Shown here: positions 36,501 to 49,011 of the stretch, in pieces
Layout of the letters: the number at the start of each line of letters is the position of its first letter
Position numbering within the stretch: the first letter of the stretch is position 1
Source of the DNA: Cyclina sinensis
Taxonomy: Eukaryota; Mollusca; Bivalvia; Venerida; Veneridae
Direction: 5' to 3'
Length of the DNA stretch: 64,000 bases
NCBI GenBank assembly: GCA_012932295.1
Contig: JAAONU010000004.1
Location: 8,503,030 to 8,567,029, forward strand
Program-made: the position numbers and the translations under genes
Notes under the pieces: model-generated
The model's database searches: none
Seen by the model: the letters and a program-made list of their open reading frames with translations, nothing else
Told to the model about the DNA's origin: nothing

Positions 36501-39500
36501 TTCTACAAGTGTCTGATTCTAAGACATTTAAGACACCTAAACCTTTATCAATGGCTATTGGTTATCTTAACAACAAGTTTAGTCATCCTGAAACTGTTCA
36601 CTAGCATATACGAGAGGTCTTATCTATATAATCGGAGGATTTTAGAACCATCTCCTATATTCTCTTTCTGAAAGGACTCTATTGTAGTTGGCGCAAGAAT
36701 GTTAATATTTGCAATGTAATGGTAAAGAAAGTGAACTTGTTGTTTGCATCAATGGTGACAGATGCTGGTTTTCTCTAACTGTAAAAAAAGTTTTTTTTAA
36801 TCTCTTGAGAAGTACGAATAACGTGATTTATATAAAAAAAAATTGTTTAAAAGTCATGTAAAGTCCATGTTGTTACAATTTTAATTGACATGTCATGAAT
36901 ATTAGGAAACTAAACTATTCATTCGCATAAACAGCTTTAAACATCACTTTACAATGTGTTATTTTTTATTATACCGAACCAACATTTTCATGTAAATTTT
37001 TCACCGCCATTTTATCATCAATTGTCGTTTGGTAAGTCTGTGTTATTAAGACGTTTGGTCAGCTAGTTTGTTTTTGTTTTGTGATTTAACGCCGATTTCA
37101 ACATTTGTTATATCTCGGCGGTCAGTCCACCTAACCTGTTTTCCTGGATAACTAACCAGTAATTGCCAATTTCTCCGCAAGTGACTGACTACTGCTCCCA
37201 CATGACCTACTCTGAAACAGCGGTGAGAGACAAATGAACATAAGACACAATGTCTGAGAACAATTGTCACGGACAAATTTGCCCTGCCCAGGGGTCGAAC
37301 CAACGACCGATGGATTACCAATCCAGTGCTCTACCTATTGAGCTAAGCGGGCGGGTCCCTAGTCAGCTAGTCTGATTTGCAAGACATTTTATACACTGTA
37401 GTGCACATTGCAAGCGTCTGAGGCACGCAGAGCAGAGCGGCCAGGGGAGAGAACAAGAACATTACGTTTTCTTAAGTCTATATAGGTTACTCGCCCCTGG
37501 GGAATATTGCAAAAAATTATTCACCGGGTGATATTCATTTTCAGGATGATAGATCGAAATAACACCATGTGACGTCACATAAGGCTATATACTAAAAAGT
37601 TTACGTGAGGTATAATAATTCAATTTACAGCATTGTTCACCAGTGTCAAGAGGCCATGTGTCGTCCTGTTTAGTTTCTTGCAGTACTTTACTTGCTCGCT
37701 ATGGAAGTGCAAACGTTATTTCCCTAAAAAGTCAGTTTGCGGAAATTAAAAATAAAATAAAAGATATCTACATTGTACATGTATATGCTACGCACATAAA
37801 GATTAAAGATATTCTTAATCAGAAATAAATAATAGAAAATTGATGAAATTAGAGCTAATGTGACAATATATGTAAATATATAGATTGAATTAAACTTTGA
37901 CACTCACGGTCTCGAATACCGCAAAGTCTTTTATTACAGTCATCTCCAGTTGCACAACATCTGAAAATACAAGGGCATTTTGCATTTGCTTTTTCCAATC
38001 GAAGCTAGAGTAAAAAATGGAGACTAGACAGTTCCAAGCCATACACAGTCATTGAGGGTAACAAATTTACAAAATCTTAATTTTTCTGTTTGGATTGATA
38101 ATTGTCAGAATGCTGTTCATAAACTTGACCAAGGATGTATTCTGTGAAAACACCTTTCACATGCCATTTTAATGTACAATCACATTCTTGTTATATATAT
38201 TTTTGATACGGGGCATTGATTTAATTTCAAAGTAAACCGTTCAGATTTGACTTTTATTTCACTAAAAAGGTTCGTTTTTATTGTCTTTTCAAGACATTAA
38301 CACGACAAAGCGGTAGCTTTGACTCCAGACTTCTTATCACTTGATAAATTTCCCATCAATTTTGTTTTGCAAGAACTGATAGATGACCATACTCAGTCTT
38401 GCGTGTTTCAACTGTCACCTTGCTTCTTCCTTTAACTAAACATTTCCATCATTTGTTTTTAACCCATTTATAGATAAAGGCTTATTCAAGGAATTTTCTG
38501 CCGATGTTCGCCTGCCAAATAACATTTTTGACAATTGTGTCATGAAATCTATGTTTTGGTTCAAGGACCAACATCTTTAGTTTTTCGAGTCGATTTTCCT
38601 AAACATTTCGAATCACATATGGGTTGGAATTTTTTATGCACTGCATCATTCGTTCACGGACAAATGTTCGTAGCAACTTATGCAATAAATATGGAATGCA
38701 AACATGAAGAAAATGCTGTGATTGGCTAAAGAAGTTGATAAGTATACAATACGATGTTTTTTAAAAGTATATTAAACATTTGCACATGGAATTGAAAATA
38801 AAAGAAATAATATTACAATTATTATACTTTGGAGTATATCAGACCTGTACAAGAAACAAAGTTTTAACACATTGTTTCATTTTTTCGTGTCTGACTTTTT
38901 GATCATAAAATTGCAAACTTACTGTGAACACGCTACAAGGTCTCTCTTCTTTTTCTTTCCAGCCAAACTTGAACAAACCTAAAATCATTAAAATCATAAA
39001 GAAAACATTTTTTAACCGTAGCGTTTTGGAATTTAAAACAGCATGCTTGTGTATTTATTCTTTCATTCGTACGTGAACAGGACACGAGCTTTTCTATACA
39101 TACAGCCTTTTCATGCCTACGAAGGGAGGCATGTACTTTTTGAACTGTCTGTCTGTCCGTCCGTCCGTCATTTCGTCCGAAAACTTTAACACTGGCCATA
39201 ACTTCCTTATTAGTAAGTGGATTTACATCATACTTGGATACAACACCCGTTTGGACAAGACCTTCCCACTGATCTATATTTATTTGACTTTGACCCCTGA
39301 ACTCCTGAATGACCTTCACCTTGACGATCCAATTGTCCAAATATTAACATTGGCCATAACTTAACTTATTCGTAAGTGGATATACTTCATATTTGGACGC
39401 AAAACCCCTTTGGACATGACCTCCCCTGTGTCATACACTTATTTGACCTTGACCCCTGAATGACTGGTCCTCAGCCCAAAAGTTAAATCATCACATCGGG

Positions 39501-42500
39501 GGCATTGTCATCTTACAGTGACAATTCTTGATATGTTTCGACTTCATGGTACTTACATATTGATAACTTCACCAGAACCTTTGAAATGAGACAAACAATT
39601 TAAGATTTCAATAATCAATTACAAATTTGTATATTTGTATGGCAGTACTCAACTTAGGCCAACTAGACAATGTCTTGATTCTAACAATAATATTGTAATA
39701 TTTGTAAGTAGTAGGATATGTTTCATTAGCAAAATCGTAAAATATGGTTCATGATATCATTGACTTCCGAATTTATGTGGCATCTAGTGTCATTTATTTT
39801 TTGTTTTGAAAAATATCTCACCCAAAATGATTGACCACAATCGTTTCTCATTTGAAAGGTTGAATTTATTACTATCATAATTTATAATAATCATATTTAC
39901 AAATATGAATAAATAATAAATTGGTTGCACAAAAATAAATTCAGAAAAACATTTGAAAGTATTATTATTGAAGCATTGTTTTATTTTTTTTGTATTAAAC
40001 CTACATCTTTCGATCGGCAACCACCATCGTATACAACTGTCAATTGATCTGTTACCAATTCTTCCATGAAGCACTCCTAGGGATGAAAAATGAGGACACT
40101 GGCGATGACGGATAAAATAAAAGCGATATAAAACAGTTAAAATATCAGAAGATATTGAAGTTTCAGCTGCATAAAACGTCTATAGGAAAGTCTTAATATA
40201 CTTTTTCCTAACACTGTTCCTTTAAAATTTGGTTTATCTATATAAGTCTTGAAAGAAAAACAAAAACAAAAACAACAACAACATTAAACAGCAACAACTC
40301 TTACAAAAACAAAAACAACAACAACATTAAACAGCAACAACTCTTACAAAAACAAAAACAACAACAACATTAAACAGCAACAACTCTTACAAAAACAAGA
40401 ACCAAAAACAAAAACAACAACAAAAAATCACACACACACACACACACACGCACACACACACACACACACTCACACATTTCTTATATATTTTCATGTTAAA
40501 CATGTTTCCCCTGATAGATCTTGAAAGAAGTCTAGGTTTATAGTGTGTATAGTGTTGGTTACCTTTATATAAGATAGATTAAATGCTAAATAATGCTACA
40601 TACGAAATCCCAGAAGTCTTAGCCTTATGGTTTCTAACAAGGGCATTATTTTTGTATATGCTTCTAATAAATGTTTCATAAATCTAAATTTTATTTGTTT
40701 AACTTAAAAATTGTACACTTTATAAACTGGCGAGTGTAAGGTAAGGACAAGTCCAAGCTGCAGATGATACATGAAAAGAAAGTGAGAAATGCTCAGATAA
40801 AAAATATCTGTTAATAGGATAAAAATAGTTCTCCATGTATTCACTTTTATTTTGAAAGCAAACCAAAGCCGTAAGGAGTTTTGTTTAATTATGAAGAATT
40901 CATGAGCCAGAGATGATTTTCCAAGAAGTTGTGTATCGTCTTTTTTCAGGGACCGACCCTTATTTCTAATTAATAAAGTTACAGTTTATTTTATAAAGTT
41001 AAATATTTGTTTAACATAACTATCACCTTATACAGATTTCTAAGATCAATATGAATATAAACATTTAATTTTGAAAATTAAAATATTCAGTCTATAACAC
41101 TGAAGCTTGACTCCATCCTGCCAAGACGCCCTCAGTAAAGCTTAAGTACATTTTTACGACTGATCTTAGCTGTCACAAGGAAGTCACAACGTAAGCAGAC
41201 CAAATTAAATATTCACGAGAATGAAACAACTGTATCACGTGATTTGTTTGATTTAAAGACGAAATGTCTTTAATTTTGAAAGCAGATGTGTTATAAGAAT
41301 ACTGGAACAATTGTGTATCAGAACCACAAGACATTGCTACATACTAAGTTCTAGAACTCCGTCCCTTAATGCAAGATTAAAGAACTCTGTGTCCTCTGGT
41401 TTCAGACGGAAAGAGTTTTACAGATTCTCTATATATTTTTATGTAAATGGCTACAGAGCATTGCTAAAAATCGAACTGCGATAAGCAATAAAAGGCCTTC
41501 ATCTATTTCACAGCCATGTTGTTTCTTATTGGCAGTATGATTTTATTTATCAAGGTGGGGTAAAAGTGTAATTAATTCGGTCAAAAGATTGATTTAAAAA
41601 TACAATTTTGCAAAATATTTGTTTACTTAAACTTTCATCCACAAATTCTATTATATTTAAAGCTTTTTTTAAATTCTGAAATATCCAAAACTCGACATGT
41701 TTTACTGTGTTTTACTTCATAATTAGTAAATACTTAACTGTTAAAGTGTGTTTGGAAATAACACGACGTCTAACAGTTACCGGAAGCACGTGAAGGTATG
41801 AGAGATTTCAGACATCTTCAGAGAGGAAAAGTTGAATGAATGCGCGCAAAAATTCTATGAATAAAATGTCAAGAGAACTTGACAAAAAATCTGATATCGA
41901 AAGTTTCAGTTGTTACCAATTAAAATAAACAGAGTTGAAATTCTTGTTCCGTTTCAACCAAACTGACATCTGTAAACAATTATAGCATTTCAAGCATACA
42001 ATTAAACCGTTTTAAATTTCATCGGTTTATATAGATATGCATTAGCTAAAACTAAGTATCTCAGTTTGATGCGTGCAATAATTAATAACTTGAGAACTTT
42101 GCTTGTAGAAAAAAAGCGATTAAAAGTTTCATTTTTGCAACTGACTTTTAAATAACCTGATATTCGCTTTAATTAATCAAAGTAAGTATTTTTAAAGATG
42201 TCAAAAATTACTCGATTCTTTTGCAGATTTGTCAAATCATACATCTACAGGCTATTCTTAAAAAAGGAGTGCTATCTTTCTACTAAAACTGTGCATTTTT
42301 TTACCAAGTGATATTTAGAAACCATGCTTTCCACTGCCTCGGTGAGGATAATTTTTCTCTATTATAAACGTATTTAGGTAAAATGATAACTTGTCTTTTA
42401 TTCAACATGCTGTGTGTTGTTTGATTATTTCATTGTCGTGCTTTGATATCGGTCAAATTGAAGCTCGAATGTCAAAAGAGTGTTTTGGACATATGCAAAT

Positions 42501-44410
42501 TTAAACTGACATAAAAACAGGTCTTAGAATTGCTTCTTGACCCCAGACAACAAATCTCTAATTCCTTCTCTATTCATGCGCTTTTGACTTCCATCTGGAC
42601 CAAATTTCATTCGATTTTGTAGTTTAATATAGGAGAATGAAAAGTGTAGTTACATTAGAGCGTTTAGTATGTCAACCTACCTCCAAAGTATCATCACATG
42701 AAATCATCCTGTTACAATCACTGAGATCTGTTGCCCTTGAACACTGTCTACATTTTAACACACCAGCCTCAGCTAAAATATAAAACCGTTATCTCTATGT
42801 GAAGGCAATATTCAGTGGAAACGCAAGGTATGAACCCTTTGTCACATTTACACTACTTAATGCCTTTTCGATGAGACGTGTAACCCAAGTCCCAGGTATC
42901 AGTGCAATACACTAAGCAAACAATAGAACCAGATTGTCATTGCATATGAATACACTCTGAGTCTAGTACGATTCCTCACAAACAATTTGAAATGATCTAT
43001 CTCCAGGGGGTCGGCAATATGTACAGTGGCTGATTTCTGCTCCACCAATCCTTACTTCCTGGTGAAGTTAGAAGAGGCGCCGATGATTGCGCGGTATATA
43101 AGTCGCGTCTTTTTTCTCGGCGCTTCGGCGCCTTTTGGCATTCGCGAAAAGACAAAAATAAAGCCGAGACGACAACGCGCCAATCGGCAACTTTTCATTT
43201 CAGAGCTACTGAAAAGACGAAACAACGCCATGGGATGACAAAGCGCCGATCGTGCAAAAGTCTTTTCATGTTGTCGTGTCCCTGTGCATGCGTACAGCAC
43301 AGTATCACGGATAATATCTACGATAGGTAATTATTTCGTCCATTTTACTTTAAGTGATCTACGCATGCGCTACAGGAACGCAACTACGCGAAAAGACGCC
43401 GGCACGAAAAGGCGCCGTTCGGCAGGTTGTCGTCATGGTGTTATTTCGTCGAAGCAAGAAGTCGGAACTTGGCGTGTTGTCGCCTAAGCGTTATTTCGTC
43501 TTTTTGCTTACGCGGAAGTGGCGCCTTTCCATATTTCGCGTAGTCGCTTCGGCGCTAGCGAAAACACGAAAAGACAACGAGACGAAATCCGGACGTTCGG
43601 CTACTTTTCGCATCGGCTCTAGCGCCGATACAGACGATGAGTAAACGAAACAGATAGATAGAAGAGTTAAAGCAAAAAATTCTAACCAAGAAGACACAGC
43701 ATTATGCCGTAATGAGTCATTCACTGTACAGCAAGATTATGATGTTGAATAAACGAATTCAAACCATGAGACATGAAGCTATACATGGATATATGTTTGT
43801 AATGGTAATGCTAAGCATTAATGACAAAAAATGACAATGGTGGACATTTACTTTTACAGATCGATATAAAGCATATTTTGTCAACGCGGTGAAAATTGGA
43901 GAGGTGTGGTGTTAATCGCTCTTCTCTTTTTTCAGTACCATTTACCAAGCATTCATTCTAAAAAAATGTATAATGCAAATGAACATATTATTTCAGTTCA
44001 AAGTCTACAATAATGTGCATTCTATTCAACCAAGTTTTTTTCTCACTTCTAATGATACATATTTTGTTTCATATCAAAAACTTAAATGGTTATAAACGAT
44101 ACAAAAACTTAACTGTTTCTTGAACACAAATAATAAATTTGATTATAATACATCATGGATGAATCGGCTGATTGAAAATACAAGGTAGATAATAAAAGGT
44201 AACTAAACACGCCCGCCGATACCAATGCCGTCGTCCCTTCTTAAAAATAGGTAAATGTAAAACTAAATTGAATGCAATAATCTTATCAGAAGAATTTTTA
44301 AAACAAAAGCCAAATAAGTCCTACAAATACAATGAAATATTTCTTTATATAAAAAAAATCTTACCTGCAGATAAAATGCACACTACTGCAAACACGTATA
44401 AAAACTTCAT
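33512..44410 (-). CDS. LU array gene C: secreted protein with two Ly6/uPAR domains (242 residues)
   Basis: Exons 5' to 3': 44365-44410, 42681-42772, 40005-40076, 38923-38978, 37908-37960, 35518-35630, 35196-35264, 34421-34568, 33512-33591 (729 nt). The signal peptide reads MKFLYVFAVVCILSA, closest to gene B. Residues 16-106 are domain 1 (LKCRQC ... CCATGDDCNKRLC) and 107-216 are domain 2 (SQCYSCNRLT ... CCADSGCNYGTC). Residues 217-242 are the tail with NLWKQGLFDMNTLK. Exon 4 encodes the most basic loop of the four copies (GKKKKRD). Exon 6 is one codon longer than in the others. The exon 8 donor (ACA|GTGAGT) is a strong consensus, which settles that exon 8 is not the last exon. The 5' non-coding exon ends at 44796. 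Long introns carry SINEs, a 43-bp repeat and a hairpin-ended element. No stop or frameshift was seen. Confidence 0.87.
33851..34136. mobile_element. hAT-like non-autonomous element with poly-G/poly-C arms
   Basis: The ends are CACAAGCGGATCCAG and, on the other strand, CAGGGGCGGATCCTGG, each followed by a long G tract, so they form an imperfect terminal inverted repeat of 286 bp total. Ends of the form CAGGGGCGGATCC are familiar from animal hAT MITEs. No clean 8-bp target duplication could be confirmed. It lies in intron 8 of gene C. Confidence 0.55.
34880..35105. mobile_element. SINE-like retroposon
   Basis: It has a degenerate tRNA-like start (CCCAGGTCAAAGCACCTGACC ... CATGGGTTAAAACCCC) and a body ending GCTGTTAAAGGACGTTAAACTC. 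The latter resembles the conserved 3' body of other SINEs. It lies in intron 7 of gene C. Confidence 0.5.
37040..37352 (-). mobile_element. Full-length tRNA-headed SINE
   Basis: Read on the minus strand, the head (37281-37352) has an A-box (TAGCTCAATAGG), an anticodon-like loop TTGGTAA and a B-box (GGTTCGACCCC). The acceptor stem is only partly paired. The body runs to about 37040 with TATCTCGGCGGTCAG/CGCCGATTTC words. It is not a functional tRNA because of the acceptor mismatches. It lies in intron 5 of gene C. Confidence 0.7.
39108..39530 (-). mobile_element. Hairpin-ended repeat with two ~170 bp units
   Basis: It starts with ATGCCTACGAAGGGAGGCAT (hairpin) and a GTCCGTCC-rich stretch, then two copies of GGCCATAACTTCCTTATTAG-type units with TTTGACCTTGACCCCTGAA. 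The hairpin end matches that of 11170-12685. It lies in intron 3 of gene C. Confidence 0.65.
40262..40434. repeat. 43-bp minisatellite, about four units
   Basis: The units are ACAACAACAACATTAAACAG plus CAACAACTCTTAC and A-rich spacers, in intron 2 of gene C. They are followed directly by an AC microsatellite. Confidence 0.85.
40431..40476. repeat. AC microsatellite
   Basis: A (AC)n tract interrupted once by GC and once by TC. Confidence 0.9.
42855..43025 (+). mobile_element. SINE fragment
   Basis: The words GATGAGACGT, AGAACCAGA and CAGGGGGTCGGCAATA match the body of the SINE at 19385-19665 in order. It lies in intron 1 of gene C and abuts the CpG-rich block that follows. Confidence 0.5.
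43027..43640. mobile_element. CpG-rich repeat island, probably a degraded MITE
   Basis: It starts GTGGCTGATTTCTGC like the MITE at 20552 and is dense in GCGCC, CGAAAAGAC and ATTTCGTC words on both strands, in sharp contrast to AT-rich surroundings. No matching right end was found, so it may be truncated. Overlapping ORFs on both strands reflect the lack of AT-rich stops and are not credible genes. Confidence 0.5.
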
Positions 44411-44795
44411 CTCCTAAAATTGAGATACATGTATGTTTAACAAAAAGATCATCATTTGGTCATAAGAAAAATAAATAAAATAAATAGACAGACAAAAAAT
44501 TTTTAATGCATACTGCAATCCTCAGGCTGTTTGCGCTAATCTTATCACTTATGTTAAAAGAAAATTTATCATTTTTATGGATTTATTGGATAGTATAAAC
44601 TATCGAAGTGAAATGTTTAAGGTGTCGGAAAAAAACCAATCCTTTTAAACATTGTTAGTTTTGTAAATTTTGACATATGTTTCTATTAATCAATACACAC
44701 ATCTCACAGAATGTAAATCTTTTTATGTATGATCAGAGCGCAGAAATTTGATAAAACTTTCAAAATTTTATATGCATGAAAATTTTATGTCTTAC

Positions 44796-44848
44796 CACAT
44801 AAATGATTGTGTCGTGTCTGACATTGAGAATGTCTGTCACGTCTAAAG
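44796..44848 (-). other. 5' non-coding exon of LU gene C
   Basis: The donor GTG|GTAAGAC at 44796 would splice to the acceptor at 44414-44416 just before the start codon. It is homologous to the B exon at 29059. A TATA-like TAAAAATA (44873-44880) and the word AAGCCTTATC (44887-44896) lie upstream; the latter recurs upstream of gene D. An ATG in this exon would run into a stop, so translation starts in the next exon. Confidence 0.58.
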
Positions 44849-44963
44849 ATAAGGTGTAACAGAGACTTACGATATTTTTACATAATGATAAGGCTTCAAA
44901 TGATAAGATCTTTAAGGAAATATAAAAACAATGGAGTTTCAAAATCTGCCGAAATAACCCAAA

Positions 44964-45000
44964 TAATAATAATAATAATAATAATAACAATAATAATGAT
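44964..45000. repeat. AAT microsatellite
   Basis: A (AAT)n tract with one AAC interruption, upstream of gene C. Confidence 0.9.
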
Positions 45001-45599
45001 AAAAGAAAACACTTTAAACAACAACAACAAAACAAGAAAAAACAACAACAGCAACAAAATAAACCAACAATATGTTATTAAAACAAGGTGAGTTTTTATA
45101 TTCTATATGTTGCGCCGTCAAAATATTAAAAACTACGACTGTAGCAAAATGTGAAGTCAACATTGCCAGAGAACAGTGACTTTACTCCCTACGTCGGTAG
45201 ATATGGATTCATGAAAGGGCAAAATTGTCAGGTTTAAATTATTAGTAGTTTCACCTGAATACCACGTAGTATAAATAAATTACTGAATCCGTAAAAAATG
45301 TGAAGCAACATTGTGATAGCGAATAAATGTAGTATTTTTTAAAAAGTGATTGATAAAATGTAAGTTTATTTACAAAGTTTCGTACTGATTTAAAACTGTT
45401 GACTATATAGTCAATAATCAAAATAACTATAACTAAACAGAAAAACAGAAATCTGGCTAAAATATGAGAATAAAAACACGCAAGGATGTTACTTCTTCTG
45501 GACAATTAAGTGTCCATCGAAACTCTTTTGCAGGCTTAGAGTGTTTTGCTAAGATATATAAAATTGTTTGGTTTAAAGGTAAATGCCTATTGTCAATTA

Positions 45600-46498
45600 T
45601 TTGACGGAACCTTAGAGAAGAGACATTTTCAGAGTGCAGTTCGCTCGCGGTCCACCCTGTTGAACTCAAAAACACAGAGCTTCCCGTGCGTGATCTAGGC
45701 AATAAACAGACGAGCACGAGGTGCCAAAATTTATCTGGTAGCATTTGACATAAACCGCTTGAACATCGAACGACGCATTACTTAGTTACAGCCGGACAAA
45801 GTGAGTGCTCTAAACAGAGCAAATTTCCGCTAACTGCGGTAACACGGGCTACAGAATTTACTGAATATACCCTCTGCATACAGTTCGCAAAGTGGACCGC
45901 GAGCGAACAGCACTCTGAAAATGTCGCTTCTGTATGGCTCCGACAGGCCTCTGCCGTAGAGAATTTCGTTCAATATGTATGGGGCAAGGCACATGGAAAA
46001 AGAGCGAGCTGTTTCCTGCGTTACATTGTCATGCATAGAGGAATTGCCATAGACGTAAGCAATGCGATAGCAGAAATTTGCTCTGTTTAGAGCACAAACT
46101 TTGTCCGGCTGTAACTGAATAATGCGTCGTTCGATTATTAAGCGGTTTATATCAAATGAAAGTCCACGCTACCAGCTAAATTTCGGCACCCGTGCACGTC
46201 TGTACACTGCCTAGATCGCGCATAGGAAGCTCCTTTTAAGTTCTCATAAACACGGGTTACAGAATTTACCGAATATACCCTATACCACATGCATAAACAG
46301 TTTGCCAGGGACTCTGAAATGTCGCTTCTGTAAGGCTCCTAAAGATCTCTGCAGTAGAGAACTTCGATCAATATGCACGGGAAAGGCACATAGAAAAAGA
46401 GCGGGCAGTTTCCTGCGTTGCTTTCTTCCATAGACGGAAGCACCGCGATTGCGGAAATTTGCTCTGTTTATAGCCCTCACTTTGTCCGGCTGTAACTG
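45600..46498. mobile_element. Fold-back element with internal direct and inverted duplication
   Basis: GTTACAGCCGGACAAAGTG (45785) is inverted as CACTTTGTCCGGCTGTAAC (near 46105 and 46478). Two direct copies of a ~260 bp segment lie at about 45838-46125 and 46245-46497. 45600-45780 is also inverted relative to 46080-46250. Terminal arms of about 48 bp include GCTCTGTTTA/TAAACAGAGC. No coding function was seen. Confidence 0.7.
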
Positions 46499-47504
46499 TT
46501 TAGTTCTGTTTATAAACTTCGGATATGAAGTTTAATTGGATTATATAGAAAACAAACTTTATAGACAGAATTTTTCAAAAGAATTCTTATGTCTGCCCAT
46601 AAGCTTGGAATTAGGACTGGATACTATAGTAAGAATAAGGAAGAAAGTCCTCGTCTGAAAAAAATGTCGTGTGTGTAATACTGAAATAGAAGACGATATT
46701 TCATATTGTCAAAGTTATAGGCTGGCCTTCTTTTTGTATTTTTCTGTTTGAAGAAAAAGAGACGAGAAGATGAATTTCTGGCTGTTACTGAAGAGTAAAT
46801 GCGTAGCAATAGGTAGCGGGTTACCAGGGAATGTAAACAGCAAAACGGATGGTGTTCGTTTGATGATGTCACGTTTAAAAGATTATTTTGAAATATATAC
46901 CGATTGCCTTTTGTAAACAAGATAGTCTTGTTCTGAATGTAACATTTTTACTCATATCTGTGTACAACAATTTAAAAAAAATAGGTTGATTTCCATGCCA
47001 AAATCGACTTAATATGTAAAGGTTTATTCATACGAAATTGAACATTTTTCAAATTACGGAAGGGAACCCAGTCTATCAAAGTTAAAGCATAAGTTGGACA
47101 AGTTGTTATTGACGATTAATTTATTTTTTATTATTACACTGAATGAAAAACTTACTGAAGTTTACGCAAAGTATAACTATAAAACAATGATGAAATATAC
47201 CATAGGTATGAATGTGAAAATATCATGTTAATCAACATTTTCTTAACATTCGATCACTTAATATTAACCTTGCCCTACGCCATAATCTCTCTTTCATTCA
47301 GGGAAGTAACTGCTACGAGGTTAGGTGCTACATATGACAAATTTAGGGCTAATTAAATATCGGTTATTATGACTCGAGCATATATGATTCTGTTTTTTTT
47401 CGGTTTCTTGTTTAAGTTACTTATTGAATAATGACTTGAAGAGCAAGTGTATTACAATATAGTACTCACCTGTGTTTATAAAGATACAACCTCTGACAAA
47501 CGCA

Positions 47505-47600
47505 TCAGGGAATCGATTCTTTGGCTTAGAGGTAAGAGCGTTGGTTTAGTAAACTACTTATGATCAGGGTGGCATGAGTATTACTTGCACTCACAGATGG
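47505..47600 (+). mobile_element. tRNA-like SINE head
   Basis: AGGGAATCGATTCTTTGGCT followed by TAGAGGTAAGAGCGTTGG. The same lead sequence precedes the tRNA-like segments at 60243 and 63763 (minus strand), so all three belong to one family. Confidence 0.55.
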
Positions 47601-48100
47601 TCTATTTAAATGCACTAACAGTTCTACATTTAGAAGCTTATTGAACTGTTGAAATTAAAAGACAGGAAAGTTCTGAATACCTTGCAAAATTCATTGTGAA
47701 AGCTATGAATCTCAGAGACAGTGAAAATTTAATAATATAATGGTTTATTCAGTATATTTAAATAAATTCAATATGATCATGTCTTATTACTCTCTGCACC
47801 TTATGATCATATCATAAATTTATTTCAATTATTTACTTCGATTTTGTTTTTACAATGCATCTTCTGACTAGAAACATTTGTATCTTCAAGATGAAATGAA
47901 TTAAATGATATTATGTTATGTTTTGTATTGTTTGTTTTGTAATGTAATAATAAGAAATGCAACAATAGATAAACACTGGTAAGTTTACTACGCTTTCAGA
48001 AATTCCGATAGCAAGAAAGGCACATGCATTAGTCGCGAGAAATGTTACGTTCCGATAGTTCATGACTTTGATGAGTATGATGAATTAAAGTTTAGAAATG

Positions 48101-48752
48101 AGTTAAGTGTAAGGTGAAGGATATTCATTTTCTCGTAAGTTAAGTGTAAAGTGAAGGATATTCATTTTCTCGTAAGTTAAGTGTAAGGTGAAGGATATTC
48201 ATTTTCTCATAAGTTAAGTGTAAGGTGAAGGACCACAATGGAAATAAGGGTTTACCCTTTTTTGTGTTATCCCTGGTGTTGGTGTACATGTCATGGTTTT
48301 TGTGCTCATGTATGTGTTGTACTATTTATCACTTCATGTGTTTAAATACCATGTAGGTACATTATGCCAAAATAAATCTTATCTAATCTTATCTTATCTT
48401 AAGGATATTCATTTTCTCGTAAGTTAAGTGTAAGGTGAAGGATATTCATTTTCTCGTAAGATAATTGTAAGGTGAAGGATATTCATTTTATCATAAGTTA
48501 AGTGTAAGGTGAAGGATATTCATTTTCTCATAAGTTAAGTGTAAGGTGAAGGATATTCATTTTCTCGTAAGTTAAGTGTAAGGTGAAGGATATTCATTTT
48601 CTCATAAGTTAAGTGTAAGGTGAAGGATATTCATTTTCTCGTAAGTTAAGTGTAAGGTGAAGGATATTCATTTTCTCATAAGTTAAGTGTAAGGTGAAGG
48701 ATATTCATTTTCTCATGAGTTAAGTGTAAGGTGAAGGATATTCATTTTCTCA
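48101..48752. repeat. 37-bp minisatellite split by a retroposon
   Basis: Units AAGTTAAGTGTAAGGTGAAG plus GATATTCATTTTCTCGT recur about thirteen times with near identity. The array is interrupted at 48231-48402. Confidence 0.9.
48231..48402 (+). mobile_element. Short retroposon with CTTAT tail inside the minisatellite
   Basis: Non-repeat sequence begins at CCACAATGG and ends in a TTATCTTATCTTA pentamer tail. It is flanked by AAGGA on both sides, consistent with a 5-bp target duplication within the unit. The body is otherwise unrecognised. Confidence 0.6.
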
Positions 48753-49011
48753 TCAGGATGTATGTTCAGTTTAACGCGGATAGACTTTCATCAGTTGGAA
48801 TGTTGTGTTGACGCTAAAACGCTTGACACTTGAAGTGACACACGAAAAGAGATTTATTTCCTTCTTAAATACAAACTTATGAGTGGTTTATCTTTTTGAA
48901 ATGAGGTAAAATAGATTCGAATTCAGAAACTACAGAAACAACATAACGTTTTCAACATTTAATCAACTTATGTTGAATCCACAGCACTTGTTTGATGAGA
49001 ATTGCAGAAAC

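Larger units (their letters stand above)
44411..49011. other. Intergenic region between LU genes C and D
   Basis: It holds the 5' exon of gene C (to about 44850), an AAT microsatellite (44964-45000), a fold-back element (45600-46498), a SINE head (47505-47600) and the 37-bp minisatellite (48101-48752). 46500-47460 and 47600-48090 contain nothing recognisable. A candidate ATTAAA poly(A) signal of gene D is at 48958-48963 (minus strand). Confidence 0.55.

Noticed and set aside
37281..37352. Functional tRNA gene
   Set aside because: A- and B-boxes are present but the acceptor stem is mismatched and a SINE body follows, so it was called a SINE head.
39113..39364. 83-residue plus-strand ORF
   Set aside because: Encoded by the GTCCGTCC-rich hairpin-ended repeat; similar peptides appear wherever this repeat family occurs.
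43027..43724. Several overlapping ORFs on both strands
   Set aside because: A CpG-rich repeat island lacks AT-rich stop codons by composition; frames are mutually overlapping and repetitive.
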